Origin: Oscillospiraceae bacterium
GTDB lineage: Bacteria; Bacillota; Clostridia; Oscillospirales; Acutalibacteraceae
Assembly (NCBI GenBank): GCA_031271865.1
Contig: JAISUW010000016.1
Span: 1-63,148, forward strand
DNA length: 63,148 nt
Direction of reading: 5' to 3'
A program made the position numbers and the translations under genes. Within the stretch, counting starts at the first letter, position 1, and each line of letters starts with the position of its first letter. Shown one piece after another: positions 49,187 to 57,515 of this stretch. The notes beneath the pieces are model-generated. The model ran no database searches, had not been told where the DNA came from, and was given only the letters and a program-made list of their open reading frames with translations.

Positions 49187-51997
49187 ATGCCAACCCCCCA
49201 AGATATCATAAGCTGGCTGCGCGACCAATTCCAATTTGCTTTAGCGGACTATGTACTGCCGGCGGAGAACGAAATGAATGAGGAAGGTCCGTCGCGGACT
49301 GTAATCCGCCCGGCCGCAGCACTTATTTCGGATAACCTGCAGGGCTTGGAGCGCATCCGTGCAATGCGCAGACTGCAAGCCGGGGCGCAGTTCAAGTCTG
49401 TGTCGGGATCGGGGCGGGCAGAGCGCTTCTGCACGCAGATAGACTATATGAAAAACTACTGCCCGAAAGGCCTCGACCCGCGCTTTCGGCCAAGCATTCC
49501 GGATACAGGCAAGAGCATCACCTATGCCGACCTCACGGATACCAATTTGGAATACTACTTCCGCTGGCGCATGGACTGGCAGCAGCATGCTATGCTGTAC
49601 AATGACCCGCTGCCGTTTTTCTTTCTGTATTGCTTTGAACTGCTCAACGGCTTCCATGCCGCTTCCCCCACAGAGACAATCCAATTGCTCGCCGATTTTT
49701 GGCATAAATCCGCGCTTATGCCTTTCCACAAATACAAGGCGGACTTTTGCGTCTGGCTGAAAGACTTCTATATCACCCATGACATCCCGGTGCCTTTCGC
49801 GGAATTGGTGCAGCAGCACCATCTGGAGGATCTGTTCCCGAATGAAATCCGGCGGCCGGAGGAGGAATTGGGCTACGAACAAAAGATGCTCGCCGCCTCG
49901 GATTATGACTATAAGCGAAAATCCTATTATACCGGCCGCGCCGACCGTATCCTGACGCTGGAGTGGGCTTTCCGTATAGCGCTGGGATCCTTGCGCGTCC
50001 TTGTAAAAAGCTATGGTGAGGAACTGGACCAACATCTTATCAAGCCGCCCGGTGTGTTCTATTTCTATCGGCCGTTTTACGAAGTCCCGGTCATCTTGCC
50101 GCTGGAAAACACACGCACACAGGTGTACATCACCCAAGACGAGATTTACCGCTTCCGTGCGGGGCAATGGAACTGCACCCGCAACATGATGGAGCGGGAC
50201 TCCTCCTCTCCCGGGGTGGGGTATATCACTTACCTCTTAGACCAAGCCATCCGGGAGATCGAGACCGGCAATGCCGCCAAGCCCGACGGCGCCGAGTCTT
50301 TCTTGTCGCGCTGGACACGCTCCTTGGCTTATCATAACGGCATCAACCGCGCCGTGTATAACCCCCGCTTCTCCGCCATCATCAAAGAGGCGGCGCAGAT
50401 GGCCATCGAAGCAGAGAGCGAACCGCCTCCCGATTGCCTGACACCCACAGCGGCGGCTCTGGAGAAGAGCCTCAGTGAAGAACCGTGGCGCACCATCACC
50501 GAGGCAAGGCTCCTCCGGGGCGGCACTTCCCGCTCGGAACTGACAAAGCTCTTTCTGGAGCAGGGACGGCTCCTTCGCCGCGTTACGGCGGACAAAGCCC
50601 TGAATCATGAGCAGATAGCCGCTTCTGTCCATACGCCTTGCTACACCGGCATGGAAGCTGACGGGCTCTATGACTATATCGCTTGGCGCACCGGCTATGA
50701 GAGCGGCAAAAGCGAAGGATACCAAAACAAGGAGATGGAATTTGTCCGGCTGTATTGTGCGGAGCTGCTGAGCGGCATCAGCGGTAAGGATACCTTTGCC
50801 GACCTCTGCCGTCTGCTGGTCTATACTTCCCGCGACAGGAAGCTGGTGAAGTTCTTCCCGGACGTCCTGCGTCTCTGGTACCTGCATATGCCGAAGAAAG
50901 AGAAAAGCTTTACGGAGCTGCTGATTGCCAACCAAGTGTGCATCTACTTCCCGGAACTCTTCCTGCTCGACGGCTCTTGCCCGCAGCTTCTGGATGTCTA
51001 TAACCAAGTCTCCTGCTATAAAATCATGCGCTCTGCCTTCTATAAACCCGTAAAGCATGACGCACTCCAAGCGTGCCTCTCGGAGGTGCTGGATGCCGTG
51101 CAAGCGTACTTCGCAACCAAGAAGAAAATGCTCGGCAACGCACTCTTGCAGCCCAAAGAACTCTATGGCAGCGCCGCGACGCTCAGCCCGATTTCGGGCT
51201 GGTTCGTGCATCTTCCTAAGCTCCCGAAGACTTGCACGCATGTGCAGCTTTCCCCGCTGGAGAGCTATACCCGCAAACGCAACGGCACCGTTTGGTTTAT
51301 AGAAAATCAGCCGGAAGTCTTCCCTTATGCCAACGTTGTCTGCGGCTGCATCCTCAAACGCATGGAAGTCGCCCTGCGCCGCCGGCTCAGCAATGACAAC
51401 CGCTTGAGTTCCGATTGCGCAAGCTTCATCAGCAGAATCAATCCCTACCGCGCAGGCTCCCTGGAGAACCTCCTGCAAAAGCCGGCGTTCGGCGAGACCA
51501 TTGATGCCGCCGTCGATGCCTACCTCGACAAACATGGCGCCGGAAAGCTCCTTGACCCGCCCAAGACAAAGAAAAGCAAAACATCCAAAAAGCCTTCCGC
51601 AGAGCCGGATCTGCCTGCACATAAGCCCGTGGTCGTGGATTTTTCTTTGCTCGATACCATCCGCGCCGAGTCTGAGGAGACTTTGGGGAAACTTATGCTT
51701 GCGGAGGAGGGTGCCCCTACGGGGCATAGTGCCCCGCAAGGGGCAGGGGGTGCCCCTACGGGGCATAGTGCCCCGCAAGGGGCAGCCTCCCTCCGCGCAG
51801 CACTGACCGAAGAGCAAATCGCAGCCTTGGACAGCTTAGCGGAGGAGGGAAGCGCCGGCTACGCCCGGCACGACGAGCTATTCTGGGAAGAAATCAACGC
51901 CTTGGCATTGGAATATATCGGCGACACGCTGGTAGACAGCGGCGGGATATACGAAGACTATTTGGACAATTGGATAGCCGCGGGTCAGCAAGCCTGA
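49187..51997 (+). CDS. TerB_N / TerB_C domain protein
   Basis: The 936-residue protein starts at the ATG at 49187 (AAAGGTGAT upstream). The N-terminal part has the TerB_N pattern: YYFRWRMDWQQHAMLYNDPL and FFLYCFELLNGFH (about 121-150). A central helical region of about 500 residues follows (KMLAASDYDYKRKSYYTGRA). The C-terminal part (about 770-936) fits TerB_C: VDFSLLDTIRAESEETLGKL, then ALTEEQIAALDSLAEEG and EEINALALEYIGDTLVDSGG. TerB-type modules are linked in the literature on tellurite-resistance systems to DNA- and phage-stress response, usually beside a DUF2791 ATPase and a helicase. Residues 842-866 are encoded by two 39-base palindromic repeats in frame. Confidence 0.8.
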   Translation: MPTPQDIISWLRDQFQFALADYVLPAENEMNEEGPSRTVIRPAAALISDNLQGLERIRAMRRLQAGAQFKSVSGSGRAERFCTQIDYMKNYCPKGLDPRFRPSIPDTGKSITYADLTDTNLEYYFRWRMDWQQHAMLYNDPLPFFFLYCFELLNGFHAASPTETIQLLADFWHKSALMPFHKYKADFCVWLKDFYITHDIPVPFAELVQQHHLEDLFPNEIRRPEEELGYEQKMLAASDYDYKRKSYYTGRADRILTLEWAFRIALGSLRVLVKSYGEELDQHLIKPPGVFYFYRPFYEVPVILPLENTRTQVYITQDEIYRFRAGQWNCTRNMMERDSSSPGVGYITYLLDQAIREIETGNAAKPDGAESFLSRWTRSLAYHNGINRAVYNPRFSAIIKEAAQMAIEAESEPPPDCLTPTAAALEKSLSEEPWRTITEARLLRGGTSRSELTKLFLEQGRLLRRVTADKALNHEQIAASVHTPCYTGMEADGLYDYIAWRTGYESGKSEGYQNKEMEFVRLYCAELLSGISGKDTFADLCRLLVYTSRDRKLVKFFPDVLRLWYLHMPKKEKSFTELLIANQVCIYFPELFLLDGSCPQLLDVYNQVSCYKIMRSAFYKPVKHDALQACLSEVLDAVQAYFATKKKMLGNALLQPKELYGSAATLSPISGWFVHLPKLPKTCTHVQLSPLESYTRKRNGTVWFIENQPEVFPYANVVCGCILKRMEVALRRRLSNDNRLSSDCASFISRINPYRAGSLENLLQKPAFGETIDAAVDAYLDKHGAGKLLDPPKTKKSKTSKKPSAEPDLPAHKPVVVDFSLLDTIRAESEETLGKLMLAEEGAPTGHSAPQGAGGAPTGHSAPQGAASLRAALTEEQIAALDSLAEEGSAGYARHDELFWEEINALALEYIGDTLVDSGGIYEDYLDNWIAAGQQA
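51711..51787. repeat. Two 39-bp palindromic repeats in frame within the TerB gene
   Basis: The unit GTGCCCCTACGGGGCATAGT + GCCCCGCAAGGGGCAGG occurs at 51711 and 51750. Each holds two palindromes (GCCCCTACGGGGC and GCCCCGCAAGGGGC). The 39-base period preserves the frame and yields GAPTGHSAPQGAG twice. The same palindrome and the peptide APTGHSAP appear in the glucan synthase gene at 19807-19874. Confidence 0.9.
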
Positions 51998-52046
51998 ATG
52001 ATAAGCAACAACATTTTTATCTGATACACAACAAGGAGACCGAGCC

Positions 52047-53372
52047 ATGCAACAGCGTCAAGCCCCGAAACGCGTAGCGACCGCAGTGCTGAACTCCCTG
52101 AAAGGCGGCGTTGTGCCGCGGGTCGGGTTGGAGTGGGTAACTGTCGGACGAAAAGACGAAATCTATGCCCTCTTAGCGGATACGGATGTCATCGCGGAGG
52201 GGGGAGCCTCTTTCCGATTTATAGTGGGCCGCTACGGTGCGGGCAAGAGCTTTTTGCTCCAGACCATACGCAACTATTGCTTGGACCGCGACTTTGTGGT
52301 GCTGGACTGCGACTTGTCGCCGGAACGACGCTTCAGCGGCGGAAAGGGGCAGGGGGTTGCGACCTACAAAGAGCTTGTCCGAAACATGAGTACAAAGCTC
52401 AAGCCGGAGGGCGGCGCGCTTGCGTTGATTCTGGAGCGCTGGCTGTCGGGGATTCAGACCCAAACTGTGGCGCAGGGAATAGAGCCGGGCAGCGAGGCTT
52501 TCCGTCAGGGAGTGAAGCGGCAAATATTCTCTGTGGTCGGCGAAATGCAGACCATGGTGAACGGCTTTGACTTCGGGATTGCCTTGTCGTATTACTATAA
52601 CGCTTGGCAGGACGGCGACGACGAAGGCAAAGCCGATGTCTTGCGCTGGCTGCGCGGGGAGTTTACTACCAAGACAGAGGCCAAACGCGCCATCGGTGTT
52701 AATATCATTGTGCATGACGAGAACTGGTACGACTTTCTGAAGCTCTACTCTGCGTTCTTGGTACAGGCGGGGTACAGGGGGATGCTCCTGCTGATTGACG
52801 AGTTGGTGAACATCTACCGCTTACCGAACCGCGTGACAAGGCAATACAATTACGAGAAGATTCTCATGATGTACAACGACACCTTGCAGGGCAAGGCACA
52901 GCACATGGGCATCATTATGGGCAGCACACCGCAGGCATTGGAGGACCAAGAGCGCGGGATTTACTCCTATGATGCCCTGCGCTCCCGCCTTACAGAGGGA
53001 CGATTTGCTAAAGCGGGAACAAGGGATCTATTGGCACCTGTTATTCGGTTGGATCCGCTCTCTTATGAAGAGCTGTATGTCCTGACGGAGAAGCTGGCTT
53101 CCCTTCATGCGGGCTTATATGGGTATGAATCCCACCTGACGGGGGAGGAGATTGTGGGGTTCCTCAAGGTAGAGTTTGAGCGCATCGGCGCGGACACGCA
53201 CATCACCCCGCGGGAAGTCATCCGCGACTTTATAGAGCTGCTGAACATTACGATGCAGAACCCCGGCAAGACCATCACGGACATCCTCACGGAGGGCGGC
53301 TTTGCGTTTACCGCCGCAACGCTTGAGAATACAAGCGACATCCAATCTGCTTTTGCGGAGTTTGAGATTTAG
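52047..53372 (+). CDS. BrxD-like (DUF2791) P-loop ATPase
   Basis: The 441-residue protein has Walker A GRYGAGKSF (about 61-69) and Walker B LLLIDELVN (about 246-254), with the family's start RRVATAVLNSLKGGVVPRVG-like (KRVATAVLNSLKGGVVPRVG), DLSPERRFSG and IYSYDALRSRL. This is the BREX BrxC/BrxD ATP-binding group. In BREX type systems BrxD works in host DNA protection; TerB-linked copies have been proposed to serve in a related defence or DNA-repair module. AAGGAG lies eight bases before the ATG. It is 49 bases behind the TerB gene and ends the unit. The Lhr-like helicase normally third in this set is absent; a glycosyltransferase with its own promoter comes next. Confidence 0.85.
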   Translation: MQQRQAPKRVATAVLNSLKGGVVPRVGLEWVTVGRKDEIYALLADTDVIAEGGASFRFIVGRYGAGKSFLLQTIRNYCLDRDFVVLDCDLSPERRFSGGKGQGVATYKELVRNMSTKLKPEGGALALILERWLSGIQTQTVAQGIEPGSEAFRQGVKRQIFSVVGEMQTMVNGFDFGIALSYYYNAWQDGDDEGKADVLRWLRGEFTTKTEAKRAIGVNIIVHDENWYDFLKLYSAFLVQAGYRGMLLLIDELVNIYRLPNRVTRQYNYEKILMMYNDTLQGKAQHMGIIMGSTPQALEDQERGIYSYDALRSRLTEGRFAKAGTRDLLAPVIRLDPLSYEELYVLTEKLASLHAGLYGYESHLTGEEIVGFLKVEFERIGADTHITPREVIRDFIELLNITMQNPGKTITDILTEGGFAFTAATLENTSDIQSAFAEFEI

Positions 53373-53415
53373 CTTTCAAGAGGCAAGGGAAAGGGTTCCG
53401 CTTCAAAGAAAACCC

Positions 53416-53444
53416 TTGCAAAGCATTTCCGATTTAGGTATAAT
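53416..53444 (+). promoter_or_regulatory. Sigma-A promoter of the GT2 gene
   Basis: TTGCAA (53416-53421), 17 bases, TATAAT (53439-53444), 80 bases before the ATG at 53524. Confidence 0.75.
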
Positions 53445-53523
53445 ATATACAGCCGCATGAAACCCTCCCCCCCGGCATAGGCATGGCAAGAGAGAGCCTA
53501 TACCTTGCCGGAGGAAGCGGGAA

Positions 53524-54480
53524 ATGACCATTGTACTTACGCAGGCTTGGAACGCAGAGCGCACACTGCCGCGTACGATAGAGAGCGTACTCGCGCAGGA
53601 GAATGCGGATTTTGCGTATCATATTTTGGACAGTGCAAGCACGGACGATACCCGGCGGATTATACTGAATGCGGCCGCCAAGGATGCGCGGGTTTTCCCG
53701 GTGATGTGCAGGGAGAACAAGCTGCAAAATTACATGAGCTATATCGAACGCCTGCTGCGGGACACGAGTTATGGGGACAGGGACACGCTGACCATCGTAG
53801 ACGCAGACGATGAACTGCTGCCCGGGGCGTTAGAATTGATGAAAGAGGCTGTGGATGGGGACCATTCTGACGTTGTCGTTGGCGGTGTACGTTTTTTCAA
53901 AGACGATGGGACTACGGATTCTCTGTGGATCAAGGATATGCACCTCCCTAAGTCCGATTTGCCGGGTATATTCCGGTATCTACGGGGTTTCCTCTGCCCG
54001 TCGTGGGAGAAACTCTACACACTCGGGCTTCTCCGCAAGACAGACTTTACGCAGGCAAAAGCGATGCGCTATTCCGGTGACGCCGTCTTCGTGACGGAGG
54101 CTTTCCGCCATGTGAAATCCGTGAGCTTCCGCTCGCAACCGGTAATACACTACCACCACTCTGCCGGGCAGGTAACGAAAAAATTTGATCCGCTGCGTTA
54201 TGACGCAGCGGAGGCGGTATTCTGCGCAATGCTGCGCTTTTTGGATGAAATCGGTCCGGTGAGCTTTGACAACCGGATGTGCTTATATCGCTTTTACTTC
54301 AAGGAGATTGTGTCTTTCTTGGAAACGGCGGACTATGCCGACTTGCCGAAAGAGGAGAAGCGCTACTGGGCCAATCTCGCGCTCATGGCACCGCGCCTGC
54401 GGGAGACACTCGCCTGCAATGAGATTACAGATGGCGAGTGGCGGTACTTCCATGATCTGTGCAACACCATGCGGGCATGA
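53524..54480 (+). CDS. Family 2 glycosyltransferase
   Basis: The 318-residue GT-A fold enzyme begins TIVLTQAWNAERTLPRTIES (nucleotide binding), with HILDSASTDDT and the metal-binding acidic cluster IVDADDE (Asp93, Asp95, Asp96). A later WEKLYTLGLLRK and HYHHSAGQVTKKFD are typical of GT2 enzymes that build surface polysaccharides. It is soluble with no membrane helix. GGAGG lies ten bases before the ATG. It stands alone with its own promoter and converges on the endolysin gene. Confidence 0.85.
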   Translation: MTIVLTQAWNAERTLPRTIESVLAQENADFAYHILDSASTDDTRRIILNAAAKDARVFPVMCRENKLQNYMSYIERLLRDTSYGDRDTLTIVDADDELLPGALELMKEAVDGDHSDVVVGGVRFFKDDGTTDSLWIKDMHLPKSDLPGIFRYLRGFLCPSWEKLYTLGLLRKTDFTQAKAMRYSGDAVFVTEAFRHVKSVSFRSQPVIHYHHSAGQVTKKFDPLRYDAAEAVFCAMLRFLDEIGPVSFDNRMCLYRFYFKEIVSFLETADYADLPKEEKRYWANLALMAPRLRETLACNEITDGEWRYFHDLCNTMRA

Positions 54481-54627
54481 TTCGATAGGCATGAGGCAAA
54501 AGTTCTGCGTCCGGCGCATATGGAAAATTCACCCTATAAAATATAAGGCAAATTTTCCATTCAAGCAGGCAATTCTGCAAGGGTGTCCGGGAACCTCCCC
54601 GACCGCGGGACTGCAGGCGGCAACCAA

Positions 54628-55296
54628 CTACTTTACGGGAATCTTCAGTTTCATGCCTACAGAGACCTTCCGCGGGTCGAGATTGTTGTTGGCAGCTGCA
54701 ATCTCGTGCCAGCGTCTGCCGTCGCCAAGGTAGCGTTGGGCAATGGTGAAGAGCGTATCGCCGGCGGCGACGGTATAGACCTCCGGGACGGCGGTCAACT
54801 CTGCGGCTTGGAGCTCAGGCGGGGGGGGGTCGCCGTAATCCGGCCGGATGACGGCAAAGACGCCGTTGTTCATCGGTCGGTTGACGCGGCAGACCATGTT
54901 GCGCCAGTTGCCCTCAATGGTGTGGTAGACGCTACCCTCCACGGACTCAATGAGACCGACATGATTCGGGACGCCGTTGGGTTCCCAGTCGAACAGAATG
55001 ATGTCGCCCGGCCGGCCTTTGTTGATGGGCAGGAGGAGGTTGTTCTCCTTGGCCCAGTTGTAGACATTCGGGCAGTAGAAGACTTTCTTCCCGCCGTAAA
55101 GGGCGGCGGAGAAGCCCGCTTTTTTGAAGCACCACCAAACGAAAGCTACGCACCAAGCGGTGGGACCGACGCCGGCTTCTTTCAAGTACTTTACATTATT
55201 TGATCCCGGCGGATCTTCTTGTGTGCCGACCTCTTTGGCGGCGATTTGCAGGAGGATTTTGGAATTGGCTTCGTGCATGGCGGATTGTTTGAGCAT
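54628..55296 (-). CDS. Endolysin-like CHAP amidase/endopeptidase with LysM
   Basis: I start at the ATG at 55296 (AAAGGAG at seven bases), giving 222 residues; the ORF is open upstream. The N-terminal CHAP/NlpC-like domain has catalytic Cys49 (PTAWCVAFVWWC), His112 (VPNHVGLIESVEG) and Asn130 (TIEGNW), and GRPGDIILFDW. A LysM peptidoglycan-binding domain fills residues 173-220 (YTVAAGDTLFTIAQRYLGDG). There is no signal peptide, so it must leave the cell through a holin or by lysis. It is the last gene of the membrane-protein cassette, directly after the second holin-like gene and a hairpin; this order matches a phage lysis cassette. Confidence 0.9.
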   Translation of the reverse strand: MLKQSAMHEANSKILLQIAAKEVGTQEDPPGSNNVKYLKEAGVGPTAWCVAFVWWCFKKAGFSAALYGGKKVFYCPNVYNWAKENNLLLPINKGRPGDIILFDWEPNGVPNHVGLIESVEGSVYHTIEGNWRNMVCRVNRPMNNGVFAVIRPDYGDPPPPELQAAELTAVPEVYTVAAGDTLFTIAQRYLGDGRRWHEIAAANNNLDPRKVSVGMKLKIPVK

Positions 55297-55430
55297 AACG
55301 ATTCTCCTTTCACTTTCAAGCGGCAAGGGGCATGAGATAAGAGACAAGAGGGAAGGCTTTGCCTCGCTTCTTGCTGCCTCATACTGCTTGCTTTCACACA
55401 TCGGTTTGCATTCATCCGGAGCTTTGGGGA

Positions 55431-55475
55431 GCACCTGCCCGGGTGAACCCTCCTTTCCCGGCTGCGGGCAGGTGC
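55431..55475 (-). other. Stem-loop between holin-like and endolysin genes
   Basis: GCACCTGCCCG pairs with CGGGCAGGTGC over 11 base pairs around a 23-base loop containing AAGGAGGG. With no U-run, it may be a processing or translation-control element that sets endolysin level. Confidence 0.55.
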
Positions 55476-55492
55476 GCCTTTGACGGGAGGGA

Positions 55493-55897
55493 TTAAGCGT
55501 ATTCTCCCTCTGCGTCCTCGCTTTTTTCCGCCAAGGATTCATTGTCCCCTGCGGTGTCCGTGGATTTTTCGGTGTCCTGCGTATTGCCGACGCGGATGGT
55601 TCCTATGGGCGTCGGTAATTTGAAGCCTTCGGCGTTGATTTTCAGACCGCGCAGGAATGTGAGGATGCTGTCACTCATGATGGCGGAGAGGGCTACGCAG
55701 AAGTAGCCTACGTAGTCATTGACATCCAAACCTTTCAGGAGCCACCCAATCATCATCGAGAAGAACGTTGCCACGACCAAGTGAATCACAGCATAAACAG
55801 GTTTCCCGGGACCGTCTTTCATCTTGAGGAGGGTGGAAACAGCCCCGCTGACAAAGGCAATGAATACGGTGGTGAGGCTAAATAGGTTTTTGAGCAT
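55493..55897 (-). CDS. Holin-like membrane protein (distal copy)
   Basis: The 134-residue protein has three membrane segments (LFSLTTVFIAFVSGAVSTLL; AVIHLVVATFFSMMIGWLL; YFCVALSAIMSDSILTFL) and a charged acidic C-terminal tail, the LydA-type holin layout. The stretch GWLLKGLDVNDYVGYFCVAL resembles GWICKGAGMSTYLAFAIVGV of the protein at 58884, so the two are paralogues. It would form membrane pores that let the endolysin out. GAGG lies eight bases before the ATG. It overlaps the upstream gene by 20 bases. Confidence 0.7.
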   Translation of the reverse strand: MLKNLFSLTTVFIAFVSGAVSTLLKMKDGPGKPVYAVIHLVVATFFSMMIGWLLKGLDVNDYVGYFCVALSAIMSDSILTFLRGLKINAEGFKLPTPIGTIRVGNTQDTEKSTDTAGDNESLAEKSEDAEGEYA

Positions 55898-56255
55898 GGG
55901 CGGACCTCGTAATCTTTCTGTATTTCAGGAGAACGGCACTTTCGAGTAAGAGTGCGGTTATCCCGGCAAATACAAACGTATCCGTGATGGAATAGAACAG
56001 AAGCGTATGGAAGTTCATGCCTGTTTCGCGGAAGTAGAGTATCGCGTTTGCTCCGAAAGAGAGCGGCACATTACCGGCGGTGACAATCAGCGCGTTGCGC
56101 AGGGTGTGCATACGGTTTTTCAGCGTAGGGTCTTTCTGCAGGGAGAAGACGAGCAGCGGAATCCAGAACGGCGACATCGCAAGCAGCTCAAAGACGATGG
56201 TAATCCAGCCGTAGTCAATGAAGAACTCGCGGACGAGAGCCAAAAAGACTTCCAT
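55878..56255 (-). CDS. Three-span membrane protein of the lysis-like cassette
   Basis: Start at the ATG at 56255 (GGAGG nine bases before); a TTG three codons upstream is possible. The 125 residues have three to four hydrophobic segments (WITIVFELLAMSPFWIPLLV; ALIVTAGNVPLSFGANAIL; LLFYSITDTFVFAGITALLL) and a basic C-terminal tail (KYRKITRSAHAQKPI). I do not recognise the family. Its 20-base overlap with the holin-like gene suggests coupled synthesis; it may be an antiholin or pore partner. Confidence 0.6.
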   Translation of the reverse strand: MEVFLALVREFFIDYGWITIVFELLAMSPFWIPLLVFSLQKDPTLKNRMHTLRNALIVTAGNVPLSFGANAILYFRETGMNFHTLLFYSITDTFVFAGITALLLESAVLLKYRKITRSAHAQKPI

Positions 56256-56260
56256 GAGAA

Positions 56261-56944
56261 TCAACCTCCTGTTTTAACTTCTATTCCTCCGGCGGAGGAG
56301 GGGTAGATGGTTTCCTCGCTGACTTTCAGGAACGAACTGACGACGGTGAACAGGCTGATGAAAGCAACCAATACGGACAGTTCCACCAAGAGGTTGAATT
56401 CCTTGGTCGGGATGGCACTCGTGACGCTGGTGTCCAAGCTCGTGCAGTTCCAGACGAGGCTGTCGCTGTCCGGAAAATAGAACCAGAGGGTCAGGTAGTC
56501 GGAGGGATAGGGGGTGTTCAGTTCCACCGTGTCGCGGTAAGTGCCTTGGTAGATACCGGATTGGATTTGAATCTTAATCTCCTGCTCCCGCGGTTTGCCC
56601 AAAACGGCGAAACTGTCGCCGGTTTGGTAGGTTTCGCCGTAGTTCGGCAGGAGCGCCGGCTCGAATGCCTCCATATCTGCGATGTAGCGCGTGCCGACGC
56701 CGGGGAAGGCATCGTAGCTGTCCAGGAGTTCCATGACCTTTTCGGTATAGAGTTCGTTGTCGTGGTTGCGGATGCAGGCAGCCTCGGCGGCTATCATGGC
56801 GTTGATGCGGCTTGTGTAGACTTCTGCCGTTTCTGCGGTCTGTGCTTTGAATGCGTTGAGAATGACCAGCTGCGCCACGACCAAACCAATGGTGGCGACC
56901 AGCGCGCCTATCATGAGGATTCTGCGAATTTTAGCATTGTTCAT
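56261..56944 (-). CDS. Bitopic protein with extracytoplasmic domain (module B)
   Basis: Start at the ATG at 56944, about 11 bases after GAAGGGG; 227 residues. A membrane helix near the N-terminus (ILMIGALVATIGLVVAQLV), an outside domain of about 150 residues, and a second helix near the C-terminus (LLVELSVLVAFISLFTVVSS) with a short tail. The outside domain has MELLDSYDAFPGVGTRYIAD, matching SVIESFDEFAGAGTRLISLE in the protein at 57516. The family is unknown; the layout suggests a membrane assembly or sensor component. Its stop lies five bases before the next start. Confidence 0.6.
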   Translation of the reverse strand: MNNAKIRRILMIGALVATIGLVVAQLVILNAFKAQTAETAEVYTSRINAMIAAEAACIRNHDNELYTEKVMELLDSYDAFPGVGTRYIADMEAFEPALLPNYGETYQTGDSFAVLGKPREQEIKIQIQSGIYQGTYRDTVELNTPYPSDYLTLWFYFPDSDSLVWNCTSLDTSVTSAIPTKEFNLLVELSVLVAFISLFTVVSSFLKVSEETIYPSSAGGIEVKTGG

Positions 56945-56995
56945 TTTATGTGTTACCCCTTCATGTTGAAATTTAGTATACGGTGCGGACATCGG

Positions 56996-57343
56996 TTATT
57001 CCTCTGCGGCTTCCCAGTCAACGGACGATGGAATCTCCACCCCCGCGGCGGCGAGGGAATCGGCGACGGCATCATCCAGCGCATCGCCCAGAATGGCTCC
57101 CGCCCCGGCGAGGAAAGCCGCGAGTTCATCCTCCGTAACGCCGGCACTCTCCGATGCCTTCTTGGCAATTTGGATTCCGGCGCAAGCCAAAAGTTCCAAT
57201 GCCGCCATCCCCAGCGCTGCCGGCGTCAAAAATGCCGGCGGCTCGATTCCAAGCCCCGCTTGCGCGGCGTATACGCCCACGATGTAGATAACGGCAAATA
57301 GGAACGTCCCAATGAGATACTTGTCCAGTTTGTTGGTTTCCAT
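56996..57343 (-). CDS. Small two-span membrane protein with acidic tail
   Basis: Start at the ATG at 57343 (AAAGGAG at seven bases); 115 residues. Two hydrophobic segments (KYLIGTFLFAVIYIVGVYAA; AALGMAALELLACAGIQIA) and an Ala/Asp/Glu-rich C-terminal tail, DALDDAVADSLAAAG. No known family. It sits between the two modules of the cassette, 51 bases before the module B bitopic protein. Confidence 0.6.
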   Translation of the reverse strand: METNKLDKYLIGTFLFAVIYIVGVYAAQAGLGIEPPAFLTPAALGMAALELLACAGIQIAKKASESAGVTEDELAAFLAGAGAILGDALDDAVADSLAAAGVEIPSSVDWEAAEE

Positions 57344-57486
57344 GGCTTTTCTCCTTTCGTATGTTCTATGTTTCGTACGCATGTTCTTCGGCTGGCGGAT
57401 GAAATCAAATCCTCCTTTCCCGGCGGCTTTCGGTGTATCACCTCCCGGCGCAAAGACGTTTTTTGAATTCAAGTTTTAGGGGTTTT

Positions 57487-57504
57487 TGTGGGAGGGGACG
57501 CCGT
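57487..57504. repeat. Single palindrome GGACGCCGTACGGCGTCC
   Basis: A perfect 18-base palindrome 12 bases past the stop of the 57516 gene. It resembles GGCGCCGTAATACGGCGCC at 4702-4720, so it may be a lone member of the intergenic palindrome family, or simply a stem in the operon RNA. Confidence 0.6.
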
Positions 57505-57515
57505 ACGGCGTCCGC

